Notes: generated by a model not told the origin, from the letters alone. Counted from the stretch's first letter, positions 8,514 to 19,530 are shown. The stretch: DNA of 64,000 nt from Luteimonas deserti (GCF_013425765.1 NZ_JACCJZ010000005.1:57876-121875), one strand, 5' to 3'. Made by a program: numbers and translations.

Positions 8514-9722
8514 ATGGACCATGTACACCAGGTGGCGATCGTGGGCGGCGGCCTGGTCGGTGCGAGCCTCGCGATCGCGCTCGACCGGGCCGGTATCGAC
8601 GCCGCGCTCGTGGAGGCGACACCGGACGGGGCGATGCCGGCCGTGTTCGACCAGCGCAATCTCAGTTTCGCCGAAGCCAGCGTCAACGCGCTCACCGCGC
8701 TGGGCGTGCTGCAGAAGCTCGCAACGCCGCCGGGACCGATCCGCCGGATCCACGTCAGCCGCGCCGGTGATTTCGGTCGGGTGTGCCTGGACGCGCAGGA
8801 CTACGACCGCGCGCAGTTCGGCCAGGTGGTGGTGGCGCGCGATTTCGGCCTCGCGCTGGACGCGAGGCTGGCGGAGGCGCGTCATGTCGCCCGCTACCGT
8901 CCCGCCCGGCTGACGACGCTGGCACGCGATGAGGCCGGGCGGCCGCTGCTCCACCTCGAGGGCGCCGACGGGCCGCAGCGGATCGCCGCCGCTTTGGTGG
9001 TCGCGGCGGACGGCAGCGATTCGCAGACCCGTGCCGCTTTGGGTATCGATGCCGCCGTGCACGATTATCGTCAGGCGCTGTTCGTGGCCCGGCTGCGCAC
9101 CGCGCGGCCGCCCGACGGCGTGGCCTACGAGCGTCTGACCGCCAGCGGACCGACGGCCCTGCTGCCCCGCGGGGATCGCCACTACGGCCTGGTTCACGGC
9201 GTGGACGCGGACGACGCCGGCGCGGTGGCGGCGCTGGACGACGCGGCCTTCCTGGCACGCGTGCAGGACACGTTCGGGTGGCGCGCCGGCCGGTTCGTCG
9301 ACGTCGGACCGCGCAGCCGCTACGCATTGCGCCGTGTGGTGGCCTCGCGGCTGACCGCGCCGCGCGCGGCGCTGGTGGGCAATGCCGCGCAGACGCTGCA
9401 TCCCGTCGGCGCCCAGGGCTTCAACCTGGGACTTCGCGACGCATTGACGCTGGCCGAACTCGTGACCGGGCAGCCGGATCCCGGCGCGCCTGGCCTGCTG
9501 GAGGCCTATGCCGCGCGGCGCCGCGAGGACCGGGCGGCCACCCTCGGGTTTTCCGACGGCCTGGCCCGGCTCACGTCCAATCCGTCCCTGCTGCTGCGTC
9601 CGCTGCGCAGCCTGGGTCTGCTGGTACTGGAACGCGACGCGGGCTTGCGCGCAGCGCTCGCCAGCGGGGCGATGGGCTATCGCGGGCAGGTGCCGGCACT
9701 GTGCCGGGCGGGGGGGGCATGA
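8514..9722 (+). CDS. ubiH: UbiH/VisC-type FAD-dependent hydroxylase, ubiquinone biosynthesis
   Basis: A 402-residue group A flavin monooxygenase of the UbiH/UbiF/UbiI/VisC family, which hydroxylate the aromatic ring of ubiquinone precursors. The dinucleotide motif VAIVGGGLVGASLAIAL lies at residues 7-23 and the DG motif at VVAADGSDSQTR. The third FAD motif reads VGNAAQTLHPVGAQGFNLGL, where most relatives have GDAAH, so the usual Asp and His are Asn and Gln. The ATG at 8514 fits the family N-terminus. The stop overlaps the next gene as ATGA, making a two-hydroxylase operon. Which ring position each modifies cannot be read; UbiH (C4) is the likeliest for this one by order. Confidence 0.82.
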   Translation: MDHVHQVAIVGGGLVGASLAIALDRAGIDAALVEATPDGAMPAVFDQRNLSFAEASVNALTALGVLQKLATPPGPIRRIHVSRAGDFGRVCLDAQDYDRAQFGQVVVARDFGLALDARLAEARHVARYRPARLTTLARDEAGRPLLHLEGADGPQRIAAALVVAADGSDSQTRAALGIDAAVHDYRQALFVARLRTARPPDGVAYERLTASGPTALLPRGDRHYGLVHGVDADDAGAVAALDDAAFLARVQDTFGWRAGRFVDVGPRSRYALRRVVASRLTAPRAALVGNAAQTLHPVGAQGFNLGLRDALTLAELVTGQPDPGAPGLLEAYAARRREDRAATLGFSDGLARLTSNPSLLLRPLRSLGLLVLERDAGLRAALASGAMGYRGQVPALCRAGGA

Positions 9723-10897
9723 GCCGGCGGGGTCCGCGCGACGTGGTGATCGCCGGGGGCGGCGTGGTCGGCGCGGCCTGCGCGCTGGCCCTCGCCGGTC
9801 GTGGGTTCGACGTGGTGCTGGTGGAGCCGCGCGCGCCGGCGCCGTGGACGCCGGCATCGCCCGATCTCCGGGTCTATGCCCTGGCCCACGACAACGCGCG
9901 CCTGTTCGGGACGATCGGGGTCTGGGCGGGCGTCGAAGCGACCCGCGCCCACGCGTATCGCCGGATGGAGGTGTGGGATGCCGGCGGCGGCAGCGCGCTG
10001 CGCTTCGACGCCGACGCGCTGGCGAAGCGCGAGCTCGGCTGGATTGTCGAGCACGGCTTGCTAGTGGACCGGCTGTGGTCGCGCCTGCAGGCCGCGGGCG
10101 TGGACGTCCGCTGCCCGGGCGCCCTCGAGGCGGTCGACGAGGGCGATGCGCGGATCTCCGTTCGCCTCGAGGACGGCACCCGGATCGACACGACGCTGCT
10201 GGTCGCCGCCGATGGCGCGGACTCCGCGGCGCGGCGTCTGGCGGGGATCGACACCCGGGCCCGCGATTACGGGCAGAGCGGCGTGGTCGGCTACATCCGC
10301 AGCGAGCGGTCGCACGAAGACACCGCGTGGCAGCGCTTCCTGCCCGGTGGACCGCTGGCCTTGCTGCCCTGCGCCGACGGCCTCAGCTCGATCGTCTGGT
10401 CCGTGCCGACGGCAGAGGCGGAGCGCTTGCTCTCACTCGACGAGGCCGCATTCGCCGACGCGCTGACCCGTGCCTCGGGCGGGCGTCTGGGCGCACTGGC
10501 GCCGATATCGGTCCGCGCCGCGTTCCCGCTGCGCCGCCAGCTCGCGGCCACCCAGCGTGCCGGCCGTGTACTCGTGCTCGGAGATGCGGCCCATGTGGTG
10601 CATCCACTTGCCGGGCAGGGCGTGAACCTCGGTCTGCGTGACGTCGCCAGCCTCACGGCCGTGCTCGGCGATGCCCTGGACCGCGGGGCCCGCTGGGACG
10701 CACCACAGGCCCTGGCGCGCTGGGCACGTGCCCGTCGCAGCGAGAATACGATCGCGGCGCATGCGTTCGAGCTGATCAACGACGTCTATTCCAACGACTC
10801 GGTGCTGCCGGTGCTGCTGCGCAGCCACCTGCTGGGCATCGCGGGGCGGGTGCCGCCGTTGAACCGCCTGCTGTGGCAGCGGGCAGCCGGCGGCTGA
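9719..10897 (+). CDS. UbiH/UbiF/VisC-family FAD-dependent hydroxylase
   Basis: The second flavin monooxygenase of the pair, 392 residues, coupled to the preceding gene by an ATGA overlap. It has the N-terminal motif VVIAGGGVVGAACALAL, the DG motif LLVAADGADSAARRLAG and a canonical GDAAHVVHPLAGQGVNLGL FAD motif. The two proteins are clearly paralogous but well diverged, as expected for enzymes hydroxylating different ring positions (C5 or C6) of the ubiquinone precursor. UbiF, UbiI or UbiM would all be possible names, so no symbol is given. Its end lies 7 nt from the convergent DUF808 gene. Confidence 0.85.
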   Translation: MSRRGPRDVVIAGGGVVGAACALALAGRGFDVVLVEPRAPAPWTPASPDLRVYALAHDNARLFGTIGVWAGVEATRAHAYRRMEVWDAGGGSALRFDADALAKRELGWIVEHGLLVDRLWSRLQAAGVDVRCPGALEAVDEGDARISVRLEDGTRIDTTLLVAADGADSAARRLAGIDTRARDYGQSGVVGYIRSERSHEDTAWQRFLPGGPLALLPCADGLSSIVWSVPTAEAERLLSLDEAAFADALTRASGGRLGALAPISVRAAFPLRRQLAATQRAGRVLVLGDAAHVVHPLAGQGVNLGLRDVASLTAVLGDALDRGARWDAPQALARWARARRSENTIAAHAFELINDVYSNDSVLPVLLRSHLLGIAGRVPPLNRLLWQRAAGG

Positions 10898-10904
10898 TCG
10901 CGAC

Positions 10905-11840
10905 TCAGTGGGCGGGCGCGGCCTGTCCGCGCAGACGTCTGACGAGCGCGACCGCGCCGACGGCCAGTCCGCCGGCGAGGATGCCGACCGCGGCATTGAT
11001 CAGGGTCGGCGTGATCGCACCAAGCACGCTGCCGACCGTCGGCAGGCCGCCGAGTCCGTTGGCGGTGCGCGTGATCCAGGTCGCGAGATCGTGGATGCCA
11101 TGGGTGATGATGCCGCCGCCGACCAGAAACATCGCCGCCGTGCCGGCGATGGCCAGACCCTTCATGAGCCACGGCGCGGCGCGGAGGATGCCCCGTCCGG
11201 CGGCACGCGCGAATCCGGATGCCGCCCGGCTCAGGGCCAGGCCCGCGTCGTCGAGTTTCACGATCCCGGCCACGAACCCGTACACGCCGATGGTCATCAG
11301 GGCCGAGATCCCGACCAGCACACCGAGCTGGGTGGTGAACGCCGCACCCGCCACGGTGCCGAGGGTGATCGCGATGATCTCCGCCGACAGGATCAGGTCG
11401 GTGCGCACGGCACCGCGGATCTTGTCGCGCTCGAAGGCCACCGGATCGACCTCCGCGCCGGCCAGCGCCGCGGTGCGGCCGGGCTTGGCGGCATCGTCCT
11501 CGGCCCGGTGCACGAGCTTGTGCAGGACCTTCTCGAAGCCCTCGTAACAGAGGAACAGGCCGCCGGCCATCAGCAGCGGGGTCACCAGCCAGGGCAGCCA
11601 GGCACTGATCGTCAGGGCCGCCGGTACGAGAATGGCCTTGTTGCGCGCCGAGCCTTTCGCCACCGCCCAGACCACCGGCAGCTCCCGGTCGGCCTTGACG
11701 CCGGTGACCTGTTGCGCATTGAGCGCCAGGTCGTCGCCGAGGACGCCGGCGGAATTGCGCGCGGCCAGTTTGGTCATCACCGCCACGTCGTCGAGCACGG
11801 TGGCGATATCGTCGAGCAGGGTCAGCAGGCTGGACGCCAT
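10905..11840 (-). CDS. DUF808 (YedI-like) inner-membrane protein
   Basis: A 311-residue membrane protein of the DUF808/YedI family. It is recognised by the N-terminal pattern LLTLLDDIATVLDDVAVMTK, the segment RELPVVWAVAKGSARNKAIL and the acidic cytoplasmic stretch VDPVAFERDKIRGAVRTDLI followed by hydrophobic helices. The family has no established biochemical role. The ATG at 11840 is chosen because the frame upstream overlaps the next gene out of frame. It is the last gene of a minus-strand run that begins at glnS. Confidence 0.85.
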   Translation of the reverse strand: MASSLLTLLDDIATVLDDVAVMTKLAARNSAGVLGDDLALNAQQVTGVKADRELPVVWAVAKGSARNKAILVPAALTISAWLPWLVTPLLMAGGLFLCYEGFEKVLHKLVHRAEDDAAKPGRTAALAGAEVDPVAFERDKIRGAVRTDLILSAEIIAITLGTVAGAAFTTQLGVLVGISALMTIGVYGFVAGIVKLDDAGLALSRAASGFARAAGRGILRAAPWLMKGLAIAGTAAMFLVGGGIITHGIHDLATWITRTANGLGGLPTVGSVLGAITPTLINAAVGILAGGLAVGAVALVRRLRGQAAPAH

Positions 11841-11898
11841 GCGGGTGGATCCGGGAGGGAGGGCGCGCGCAGTATGCAGCGCGGATGCGGCTTGCGTG

Positions 11899-12240
11899 TC
11901 AGCGCACGAGCGCCCAGGCGGCGAGCCCGAAGGCCAGTACCGCGACCGTGGCGGCGACCAGCGCCAGGGCCTGGGCCCGGACCAGTCGAGCCTCCGCCCG
12001 CGCAGCCGCCAGATGCAGGGCCTCGATGGTCTTCTGCATGTCCGCGGCGAGCTTGCCGATGGAATCCGCGTTCTGGCTGGCCGCGTCCTGCAGCTCCACG
12101 ATCTGCGCATCCACCACGTCGTTGCGCCGCTGCTGGCCGAGGTCCACCAGCGGGGGCGGCGTGCGGGTGAAGATCGGCCGCGCCAGACGCACGATCTCGG
12201 GCAGGTACGGGGCGACGACGGTGATCCAAGCTGCGGCCAT
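11899..12240 (-). CDS. Small membrane-anchored protein, unknown function
   Basis: I do not recognise a family. The 113-residue protein has an N-terminal hydrophobic/amphipathic part, a central stretch rich in Ala, Gln, Glu and Lys (about 45-90, DAQIVELQDAASQNADSIGK) that looks like a coiled coil, and one C-terminal hydrophobic segment (about 92-112) suitable as a membrane anchor. The ATG at 12240 follows the rlmM stop by 15 nt and precedes the DUF808 gene by 58 nt, so co-transcription is likely. It may be a small scaffold or partner of the DUF808 protein, but this is only positional inference. Confidence 0.65.
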   Translation of the reverse strand: MAAAWITVVAPYLPEIVRLARPIFTRTPPPLVDLGQQRRNDVVDAQIVELQDAASQNADSIGKLAADMQKTIEALHLAAARAEARLVRAQALALVAATVAVLAFGLAAWALVR

Positions 12241-12255
12241 GGTGCGTGCTCCGGC

Positions 12256-13359
12256 TTATTCGATGCTGGCGTAGACCGTGATCTCTTCGCGGTCGTGATA
12301 GAGCTGGCGCGCGCGGATCACCAGGTCCGGGTGCTCGCCGGCGGTGTTGGCGAACAGGTCCAGCGCCTGCAGGGTCTCCTGCCAGCGTTTCTTCATGGGC
12401 AGCTTGAGGTTAAAGATCGCGTGCCGGCACCAGCCCTCGCGAAACCAGGTCGCCATGCGCTCGGCCACGCGCCGGGGCTGTTCGACCATGTCGCAGACCA
12501 GCCAGTCGACCGCACCCACGGGCTGGTAGCGGAAGCCGTCGACCCGGTGATGGTCGACCAGGCCGGTGTCGAGGAGCCCGGGCTGCATCGGGCCGTTGTC
12601 GACCGCAACCACGCGCATGTGTTCGCGGGTCAGCACCCAGGTCCAGCCCCCGGGGGCGGCGCCGAGATCGACGGCCCGCATGCCCGGTTTGATGCGCGCG
12701 CTGCGCTCACGCTCGGTCAGCAGGACCATGAAGGCCTCCTCGAGCTTGAGCGCCGAGCGCGAAGGCGCATCGGCGTGTGTGCGCAGGCGCGGTATGCCCA
12801 TCGGCCACGGCGCGCTGTCGCCCACCACCGACTGGGCCAGAAACGCATGCGTGCCGGAAACGAAGAACACGTGCAGCCGGGGGAACCGCGTCTCGTCCTT
12901 CTGGCTCAGGAACCCGCGCTTGCGCAGTGCCGGGCGCAGGGCATTGCCGAAGCTGCGTGCCAGGCCGGCGAGCTGCTTGCCCTCGTCCGAGTCGGGATGT
13001 TCGACCATCAGCTCGCCATGGCGGCCGCGGCCGGCCAGCACCTCGAAGATCGGGGTGATCCGGTCGGTGGGATCCAGGTCGCGCAGCTCGGCGAGCAGCA
13101 TCAGCTTCTGGCGGGCGAAGATCAGCTCGCGGAACGGCAGTTCATGGGTCAGCGACGGGCCGTTGTCGGAATGGAACAGCACATAGCCGTCGTTGCGCCG
13201 CGTCTGCGCGTACCCGGCCACGTGTACGCCGGCCGCCCGCTCGGTGAGCTCGGCAGCGAGATCCGCCTCGAAGCCCGGACGGCAATAGCACAGCAGTCCG
13301 CTGGCGGAGGGCGGCGCGCGGGTCGCGTCCGAGAGCGGCGTCGGCTCGATGTCGGCCAT
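12256..13359 (-). CDS. rlmM: 23S rRNA C2498 2'-O-ribose methyltransferase RlmM
   Basis: RlmM 2'-O-methylates C2498 of 23S rRNA before 50S assembly. The 367-residue protein has an N-terminal THUMP-like region starting GLLCYCRPGFEADLAAELTE and a C-terminal Rossmann-fold methyltransferase with the SAM motif MRAVDLGAAPGGWTWVL and the catalytic-domain segments DWLVCDMVEQPRRVA and AIFNLKLPMKKRW. The ATG at 13359 is 1 nt from the stop of the upstream deaminase gene, so the two are tightly packed in the glnS-to-DUF808 run. Confidence 0.94.
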   Translation of the reverse strand: MADIEPTPLSDATRAPPSASGLLCYCRPGFEADLAAELTERAAGVHVAGYAQTRRNDGYVLFHSDNGPSLTHELPFRELIFARQKLMLLAELRDLDPTDRITPIFEVLAGRGRHGELMVEHPDSDEGKQLAGLARSFGNALRPALRKRGFLSQKDETRFPRLHVFFVSGTHAFLAQSVVGDSAPWPMGIPRLRTHADAPSRSALKLEEAFMVLLTERERSARIKPGMRAVDLGAAPGGWTWVLTREHMRVVAVDNGPMQPGLLDTGLVDHHRVDGFRYQPVGAVDWLVCDMVEQPRRVAERMATWFREGWCRHAIFNLKLPMKKRWQETLQALDLFANTAGEHPDLVIRARQLYHDREEITVYASIE

Positions 13360-13360
13360 G

Positions 13361-13921
13361 TCAGTATTTCGCTCCGTCGGTCTCGCCGTAGGTCCGCAGC
13401 ACCGCGCGGGCGTCGTCGCGCAGTAGGTCGCGGATCACCTCGATACCGCGCGCATTCAATGCGCCGATCCAGTCGGCGGGCAGCGGGCCCTCGTCGAACG
13501 GCGTCAGCGCTTCGACATCCTCCGAGCGCGCGCCGATCAACAGCCGGTCGATACCGGCCCAGACGGTGGCGCCGTAGCACATGCAGCACGGCTGCGAGGA
13601 CGTCGCCAGCGTCACCGGACCGATGCGCTCGTTGAGCCGCGGCGTCTGCAGCCGTTGCTGGGCCAGCATGTAGGCCATGGTCTCGGCGTGCGCCACCGAG
13701 CAGCTGTGCGACATCACCCGGTTGACGCCGACGGAGACGATGCGGTCGCCACCGTCGAACACCGCCGCACCGAACGGGCCGCCGCTCTGCGCCTCGATGT
13801 TGAGTCGCGACAGCTCGATCGCCAGCGCTACCTTGGCGGCGTCGCCCGGATAGACGCGCGCAGCGTCGACGTGCTGGTGGACCCAGGCGGGCAGCGTGAG
13901 GTGGACCTGTGCATGGAGCAT
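13361..13921 (-). CDS. CMP/dCMP-type zinc nucleoside deaminase
   Basis: A 186-residue member of the cytidine/deoxycytidylate deaminase superfamily. The zinc ligands and catalytic Glu are visible in CSVAHAETMAYML (HAE) and SSQPCCMCYGA (PCxxC). The fold also includes guanine deaminases and tRNA adenosine deaminases. The PFDEGPLPADWIGAL segment after the zinc site is unlike TadA, so a free base or nucleoside substrate is more likely, though unproven. The ATG at 13921 (MLHAQVHL) fits better than the upstream frame, which reads as basic low-complexity sequence. It lies 1 nt before rlmM and 25 nt after the Cys-rich lipoprotein gene. Confidence 0.85.
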   Translation of the reverse strand: MLHAQVHLTLPAWVHQHVDAARVYPGDAAKVALAIELSRLNIEAQSGGPFGAAVFDGGDRIVSVGVNRVMSHSCSVAHAETMAYMLAQQRLQTPRLNERIGPVTLATSSQPCCMCYGATVWAGIDRLLIGARSEDVEALTPFDEGPLPADWIGALNARGIEVIRDLLRDDARAVLRTYGETDGAKY

Positions 13922-13946
13922 CGAACAGCCTTTGAAGAAGAACGCC

Positions 13947-14326
13947 TCAGCGCTCGAGCGGAGCCATCGGCGCCGCTTCGCAGCGGTTGGCGACACAGCG
14001 ACAGGCCGTGACGTCCTGGAAGCCGCATACCGAGGCGATGCCGCGTCGTGCGCAGTCGGCCGCGACCGCCTCGGGATCGACGACCGCGGCGGTGTTCACG
14101 CACGCCGGATACGCGCCGCAGCAGTTGCCGACGTTCTTGACCGTGCAGTCGGCATCCCGCGTGCAGCGGGTGTCGGGCGACAGCGGCGTGCCGGCCAGGG
14201 CGGACGGCGCCCCGTGTGGAACCGTGATGCCGGGTGCCTCTGTCGGAAGGGCTGCAGGCGCGTGCGGCGCGGCGCAGCCCGCCAGCCACAGCACGAGCGG
14301 CACGAGCAGCCACGCCCGCATGGCGC

Positions 14327-14330
<4 letters not shown>
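13947..14330 (-). CDS. Cysteine-rich putative lipoprotein, unknown function
   Basis: A 127-residue protein starting with ATG at 14330, overlapping the glnS stop (ATGA). The signal sequence ends in a clear lipobox (LWLAGC), so the mature protein should be a lipid-anchored envelope protein. A low-complexity Pro/Ala linker follows, then a compact domain with ten further cysteines (including [14 protein letters not shown] and ACRC), an even number compatible with five disulfides. I do not recognise the family. Translational coupling of an exported disulfide-rich lipoprotein to a tRNA synthetase gene is unexpected and probably just operon packing. Confidence 0.75.
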
Positions 14331-16090
<1,760 letters not shown>

Positions 16091-16353
16091 GGAATGCGGG
16101 ACTCGAATGCAGCGATGACGGAATCACGCAGTTTAGCGGACTCGATGTGCGCACCGGTCCGGCCCCGGCGACGGGGTCGTCAACGCGTCTGTGACGCCGG
16201 ATTGCTTCACTATGTGACGCAGGCCGGGACGCCGCGACGGGTGACGGCCTGGGACCACGTTCAGGGGGAAGGATTGATGCGCGAACACGCGCGCTCGAGC
16301 GCCGGCCGGCGCGGGCTGGAAGCCATGTGCTGCGCGCAGGGCAGGGGTCGCCC

Positions 16354-18516
16354 ATGGCGGTAGACCGGGCGGGAGCGATGCCCGGGCACCGCTGGGCGCT
16401 GGCGGCCTGTCTGGGCCTTCTCGTGGGCCTGTTCGCCATGTTGATGGCCTCGACCCAGCTGCGGCCGGGCGCGCTGCAGCCGGTGGAAGTGATCGGCGAC
16501 GCCGGCGAGGCCCGCTTCGGTGCCGCCGCGCGCCTGCTGCGCTTGCGCTTCGACCTGCCGCCGACGGAACCCACCCAGGGGCGCTGGGCGCTGTGGTTCC
16601 CGCGCGAGCCCGTCACCGGGCTGCACCTCGTGCGCGACGACGGCTGGCGCAGCGAGACCCGCGACTTCTTCGAGGTCGGTGACGACGAGGGGATGTTCCC
16701 CAACGGCTACGGCTTCGTCCTGCCCTCCGACTGGCACGGACCGATCGAGCTCGACGTGCGCTACGACGGTGTGATGCAGGCGCGGGTGGCCCCGGTGCTG
16801 GCGCGCGCAGGCGAGGTGCGGCGGATCGAGCGGTCCGGCGTCGCGGTGTCGGCAGCCCTGTACGGCGCGCTGCTGGCCCTGGCCACGCTGGCCCTCTCGC
16901 TGGCCTACGCATCGCGCGATCGCCTCTTCCTCGGGTTTTTCGGAGTCGTCTTCGCGCTGGTCTTGCTGCTGCAGGCCGCCAACGGCCATCTGTACGGGCT
17001 TCCAGCCGGCCGGCTGTTCGGATTCTGGGGATTGCAGGGCGTCGCGGCGCTCGCGCTGCTCTACGCCGCGGCGATGCAGTGGCTGATCGAGGCCTACGCG
17101 ATGCCGCGTGGCCACCGCTGGGCCCGCACGAGTCGCGGCGTGGCCGTCGCGCTGGTCGTGCTGGCGGCCCTGTGCCTGCTCAACATTCCGGCGTTGGCGC
17201 CGCTCGCCTGGCCGGTGACCGCGCTCGGCTGGGCGGTGTCGGGCATGGTCGCGGTCGCCATGCTCTACGACGCGAGCCGGCGGGGCGTGCGCCTCGCCGG
17301 GGGGGTGCTGGTTCCCGGCGCGATCGCGGTCGCCGGCGGCCTGTGGATGGCGCTGGTGCGCCTCGGCCTGGTCGGCGAGACCAGCCTGCTGCACTTCGCT
17401 TACCAGGGTGCCCTGGTGGTCTTCGTTTTCGCCCTCGGCCTGGCACTCATCAGCCGGATCAGCGACTACCGCGACCAGCGCGACCGCGACCGGCTCGCGC
17501 GGCTCGATACCGAGCGCAAGATGCAGCGCGAGATGGCGCGTGCCAACCTGACCACGGCCCTGCAGACCCAGCTCAGCGGCGTGGACCCCGGCCAGCTCCC
17601 GTGGCAGGGATTCCGTCTGCTGATGGATTACCTCCTGCCTCTGGTGCCGCACGAATCCTGCGTCGCGGTGCTGCGCGGTTACCAGGGCCGCGACCATCTG
17701 CTGGTCGAGCCTGCGGACGCGTTGCCGGCCTTCGAGCACGAGATCCAGCGGCGCGGCCTGATCCTGCGCCGTCAGGCGACGGCGGGCATCGCCCTGCAGC
17801 AGCCGGTGCAGGCGTCGGCAGGCGGCCCGGTCGTGGCGATGGAGGCCCTCGTGCCGTTGCAGGTCCGCGCGCCCGGCTGGGCGGTCCTGTTGCTGCGCCG
17901 CGCCGGCGGGGACGGGTTCACCACCGAGGAGATGTCGGTGATCGGCGAGCTGTTGCGGCTCGTGCAGTTGCAGGTGGACCAGGCCGCGGCGGCGGTGAAG
18001 CTGCGCCGTTCGGCGGAAATGGACGCCCTGACCGGCACGATGAACCGACGCACGATCGACCTGTGGGTGGAGCGCACCTTCGCCGAGGCCGAGCGCAGCG
18101 GCCGGCCGGTATCGGTGCTGTTCGTCGACCTGGACCACTTCAAGTCGGTCAACGACCGCTTCGGCCATGCCTGCGGCGACGACTGCCTGCGCGCGGTGTC
18201 GGTCGCGCTGCGCAGCGTGCTGTCGGATGCGGACATGTTCGGGCGCTACGGCGGCGAGGAATTCATCGCCGTCCTGCCGGGGCACGACGGGGCGGAAGCG
18301 CGGGCGATCGGCGAACGCATGCGCACCGCGGTGGAGAACGTCGACCTGCGTCACGAGGGGCAGCGGGTGCGGCTCACGGTCAGCATCGGCATCGCGACCC
18401 GCCAGAAGGGCGAGGACGACCCGGCCGCCGCGATCGCGCGTGCGGACAAGGCGCTCTATGCAGCCAAGCGCCAGGGCCGCAACTGCGTGCAGGTGGCGCC
18501 GGCGATCTTCAGCTGA
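16354..18516 (+). CDS. Membrane-bound diguanylate cyclase with 7TMR-DISM-type sensor
   Basis: A 720-residue protein expected to make c-di-GMP at the inner membrane. The N-terminus has a membrane anchor, a periplasmic beta-rich region (about 30-150, resembling 7TMR-DISM extracellular domain 2) and seven hydrophobic helices (about 160-370). A short coiled linker, a GAF-like region and a C-terminal GGDEF domain follow. The active-site motif is an intact GGEEF (GRYGGEEFIAVLPG), with upstream VDLDHFKSVNDRFGH. The allosteric inhibitory RxxD site, normally five residues before GGEEF, reads SDAD, so the key Arg is missing and product inhibition may be lost. The ATG at 16354 is chosen for the AGGGG six bases upstream. 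Confidence 0.88.
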   Translation: MAVDRAGAMPGHRWALAACLGLLVGLFAMLMASTQLRPGALQPVEVIGDAGEARFGAAARLLRLRFDLPPTEPTQGRWALWFPREPVTGLHLVRDDGWRSETRDFFEVGDDEGMFPNGYGFVLPSDWHGPIELDVRYDGVMQARVAPVLARAGEVRRIERSGVAVSAALYGALLALATLALSLAYASRDRLFLGFFGVVFALVLLLQAANGHLYGLPAGRLFGFWGLQGVAALALLYAAAMQWLIEAYAMPRGHRWARTSRGVAVALVVLAALCLLNIPALAPLAWPVTALGWAVSGMVAVAMLYDASRRGVRLAGGVLVPGAIAVAGGLWMALVRLGLVGETSLLHFAYQGALVVFVFALGLALISRISDYRDQRDRDRLARLDTERKMQREMARANLTTALQTQLSGVDPGQLPWQGFRLLMDYLLPLVPHESCVAVLRGYQGRDHLLVEPADALPAFEHEIQRRGLILRRQATAGIALQQPVQASAGGPVVAMEALVPLQVRAPGWAVLLLRRAGGDGFTTEEMSVIGELLRLVQLQVDQAAAAVKLRRSAEMDALTGTMNRRTIDLWVERTFAEAERSGRPVSVLFVDLDHFKSVNDRFGHACGDDCLRAVSVALRSVLSDADMFGRYGGEEFIAVLPGHDGAEARAIGERMRTAVENVDLRHEGQRVRLTVSIGIATRQKGEDDPAAAIARADKALYAAKRQGRNCVQVAPAIFS

Positions 18517-18573
18517 GCGCCGCCACGCGGCGGACCGCTGCTACGCTGCGCACCCCCCCCACGCACGGCCGCC

Positions 18574-19494
18574 ATGCCCGAACGCCCCGTCCAGCGCGCG
18601 GCGCTGCTGTCGATGCTCGCCGGCGCGGCCCTGATCGGCACCAACGGCCTGATGGTGCGCTGGGCCGACACGCCGCCCACGATCTCGGCGTTCTACCGGA
18701 TGCTGTTCGCCGGCATCATGCTGACGCTGCTGGTGGTGTTGCGACGCGACTGGCGCCCGCTGCCTGGCCGGGTGTGGCTGTGGGCGCTGGTGCCCGCGGC
18801 GGCGTTCGCGGCCGACCTGTGGCTCTGGCACCGGAGCATCCTGCTCATCGGGCCCGGGCTGGCCACGCTGCTGGCCAACGCCCAGGTGTTCTTCATGGCG
18901 CTCGCCGGCCTCGTGCTGTTCGGCGAGCGGATCGGCCTGCGGTTCCTCGCCGGCATCACCCTGGCGTTCGCCGGTCTGTGGTCGATGCTGGGTGCGGACT
19001 GGGCCCGGCTGCCCGCCGATTACCGCTGGGGCGTGTGGCTGGGGCTTGCGACCGGGCTCTGCTACGCGGTGTACAACGTCGGCCTGAAACATGTGCAGCG
19101 CGCAGGGCAGGACCACGACCCGCGGCGCGCAGCGCCGATCGCCCAGATTCTCGCGATCGCGTCACTGGGAAGCGCGCTGTTGCTGGGCATGGCCGCTGGG
19201 GTCGAGGGCGCTGCCTTCGCGATCCCGGGCTGGGCCTCGCTCGGCTGGCTGCTGGTGCTGGCCGGACTGGGCCATTGCCTGAGCTGGATCCTGATTTCGC
19301 GTGCGATGCAACGCCTCGGCGTCGCCGTGGTCGGTCTGTTGCTGCTGGTGCAGCCGGTCTGCGCGTTCCTGCTGGACGTGGCTCTGCTGCAGCGGCCCAC
19401 GCAGACCCGGGAATGGATGGGTCTCGGGCTGACCTTGGCCGGGATCTTCCTCGCCAGCCTCAAGCCGCGCACGCGCGCGGCCGCGGCCGCCTGA
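18574..19494 (+). CDS. EamA/DMT-family transporter (ten-TM permease)
   Basis: A 306-residue inner-membrane protein with about ten hydrophobic helices arranged as two EamA repeats (about 12-143 and 155-298). It is recognised by the repeat pattern NGLMVRWADTPPTISAFYRM in the first half and GVAVVGLLLLVQPVCAFLLD in the second. Drug/metabolite transporters of this type export amino acids, nucleotide sugars or other metabolites; the substrate is not predictable. It starts 57 nt after the diguanylate cyclase stop on the same strand, so read-through is possible. Confidence 0.88.
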   Translation: MPERPVQRAALLSMLAGAALIGTNGLMVRWADTPPTISAFYRMLFAGIMLTLLVVLRRDWRPLPGRVWLWALVPAAAFAADLWLWHRSILLIGPGLATLLANAQVFFMALAGLVLFGERIGLRFLAGITLAFAGLWSMLGADWARLPADYRWGVWLGLATGLCYAVYNVGLKHVQRAGQDHDPRRAAPIAQILAIASLGSALLLGMAAGVEGAAFAIPGWASLGWLLVLAGLGHCLSWILISRAMQRLGVAVVGLLLLVQPVCAFLLDVALLQRPTQTREWMGLGLTLAGIFLASLKPRTRAAAAA

Positions 19495-19512
19495 CAGGCG
19501 CGCCGGCTTGAA

Positions 19513-19530
19513 GCGGGCGAACGCGCCCGC
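19513..19530 (+). terminator. GC hairpin after the EamA gene
   Basis: A perfect 7-bp inverted repeat (GCGGGCG, 4-nt loop AACG, CGCCCGC) 18 nt downstream of the EamA stop. There is no T-tract, so it is a weak or Rho-assisted terminator candidate at most. Confidence 0.35.
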
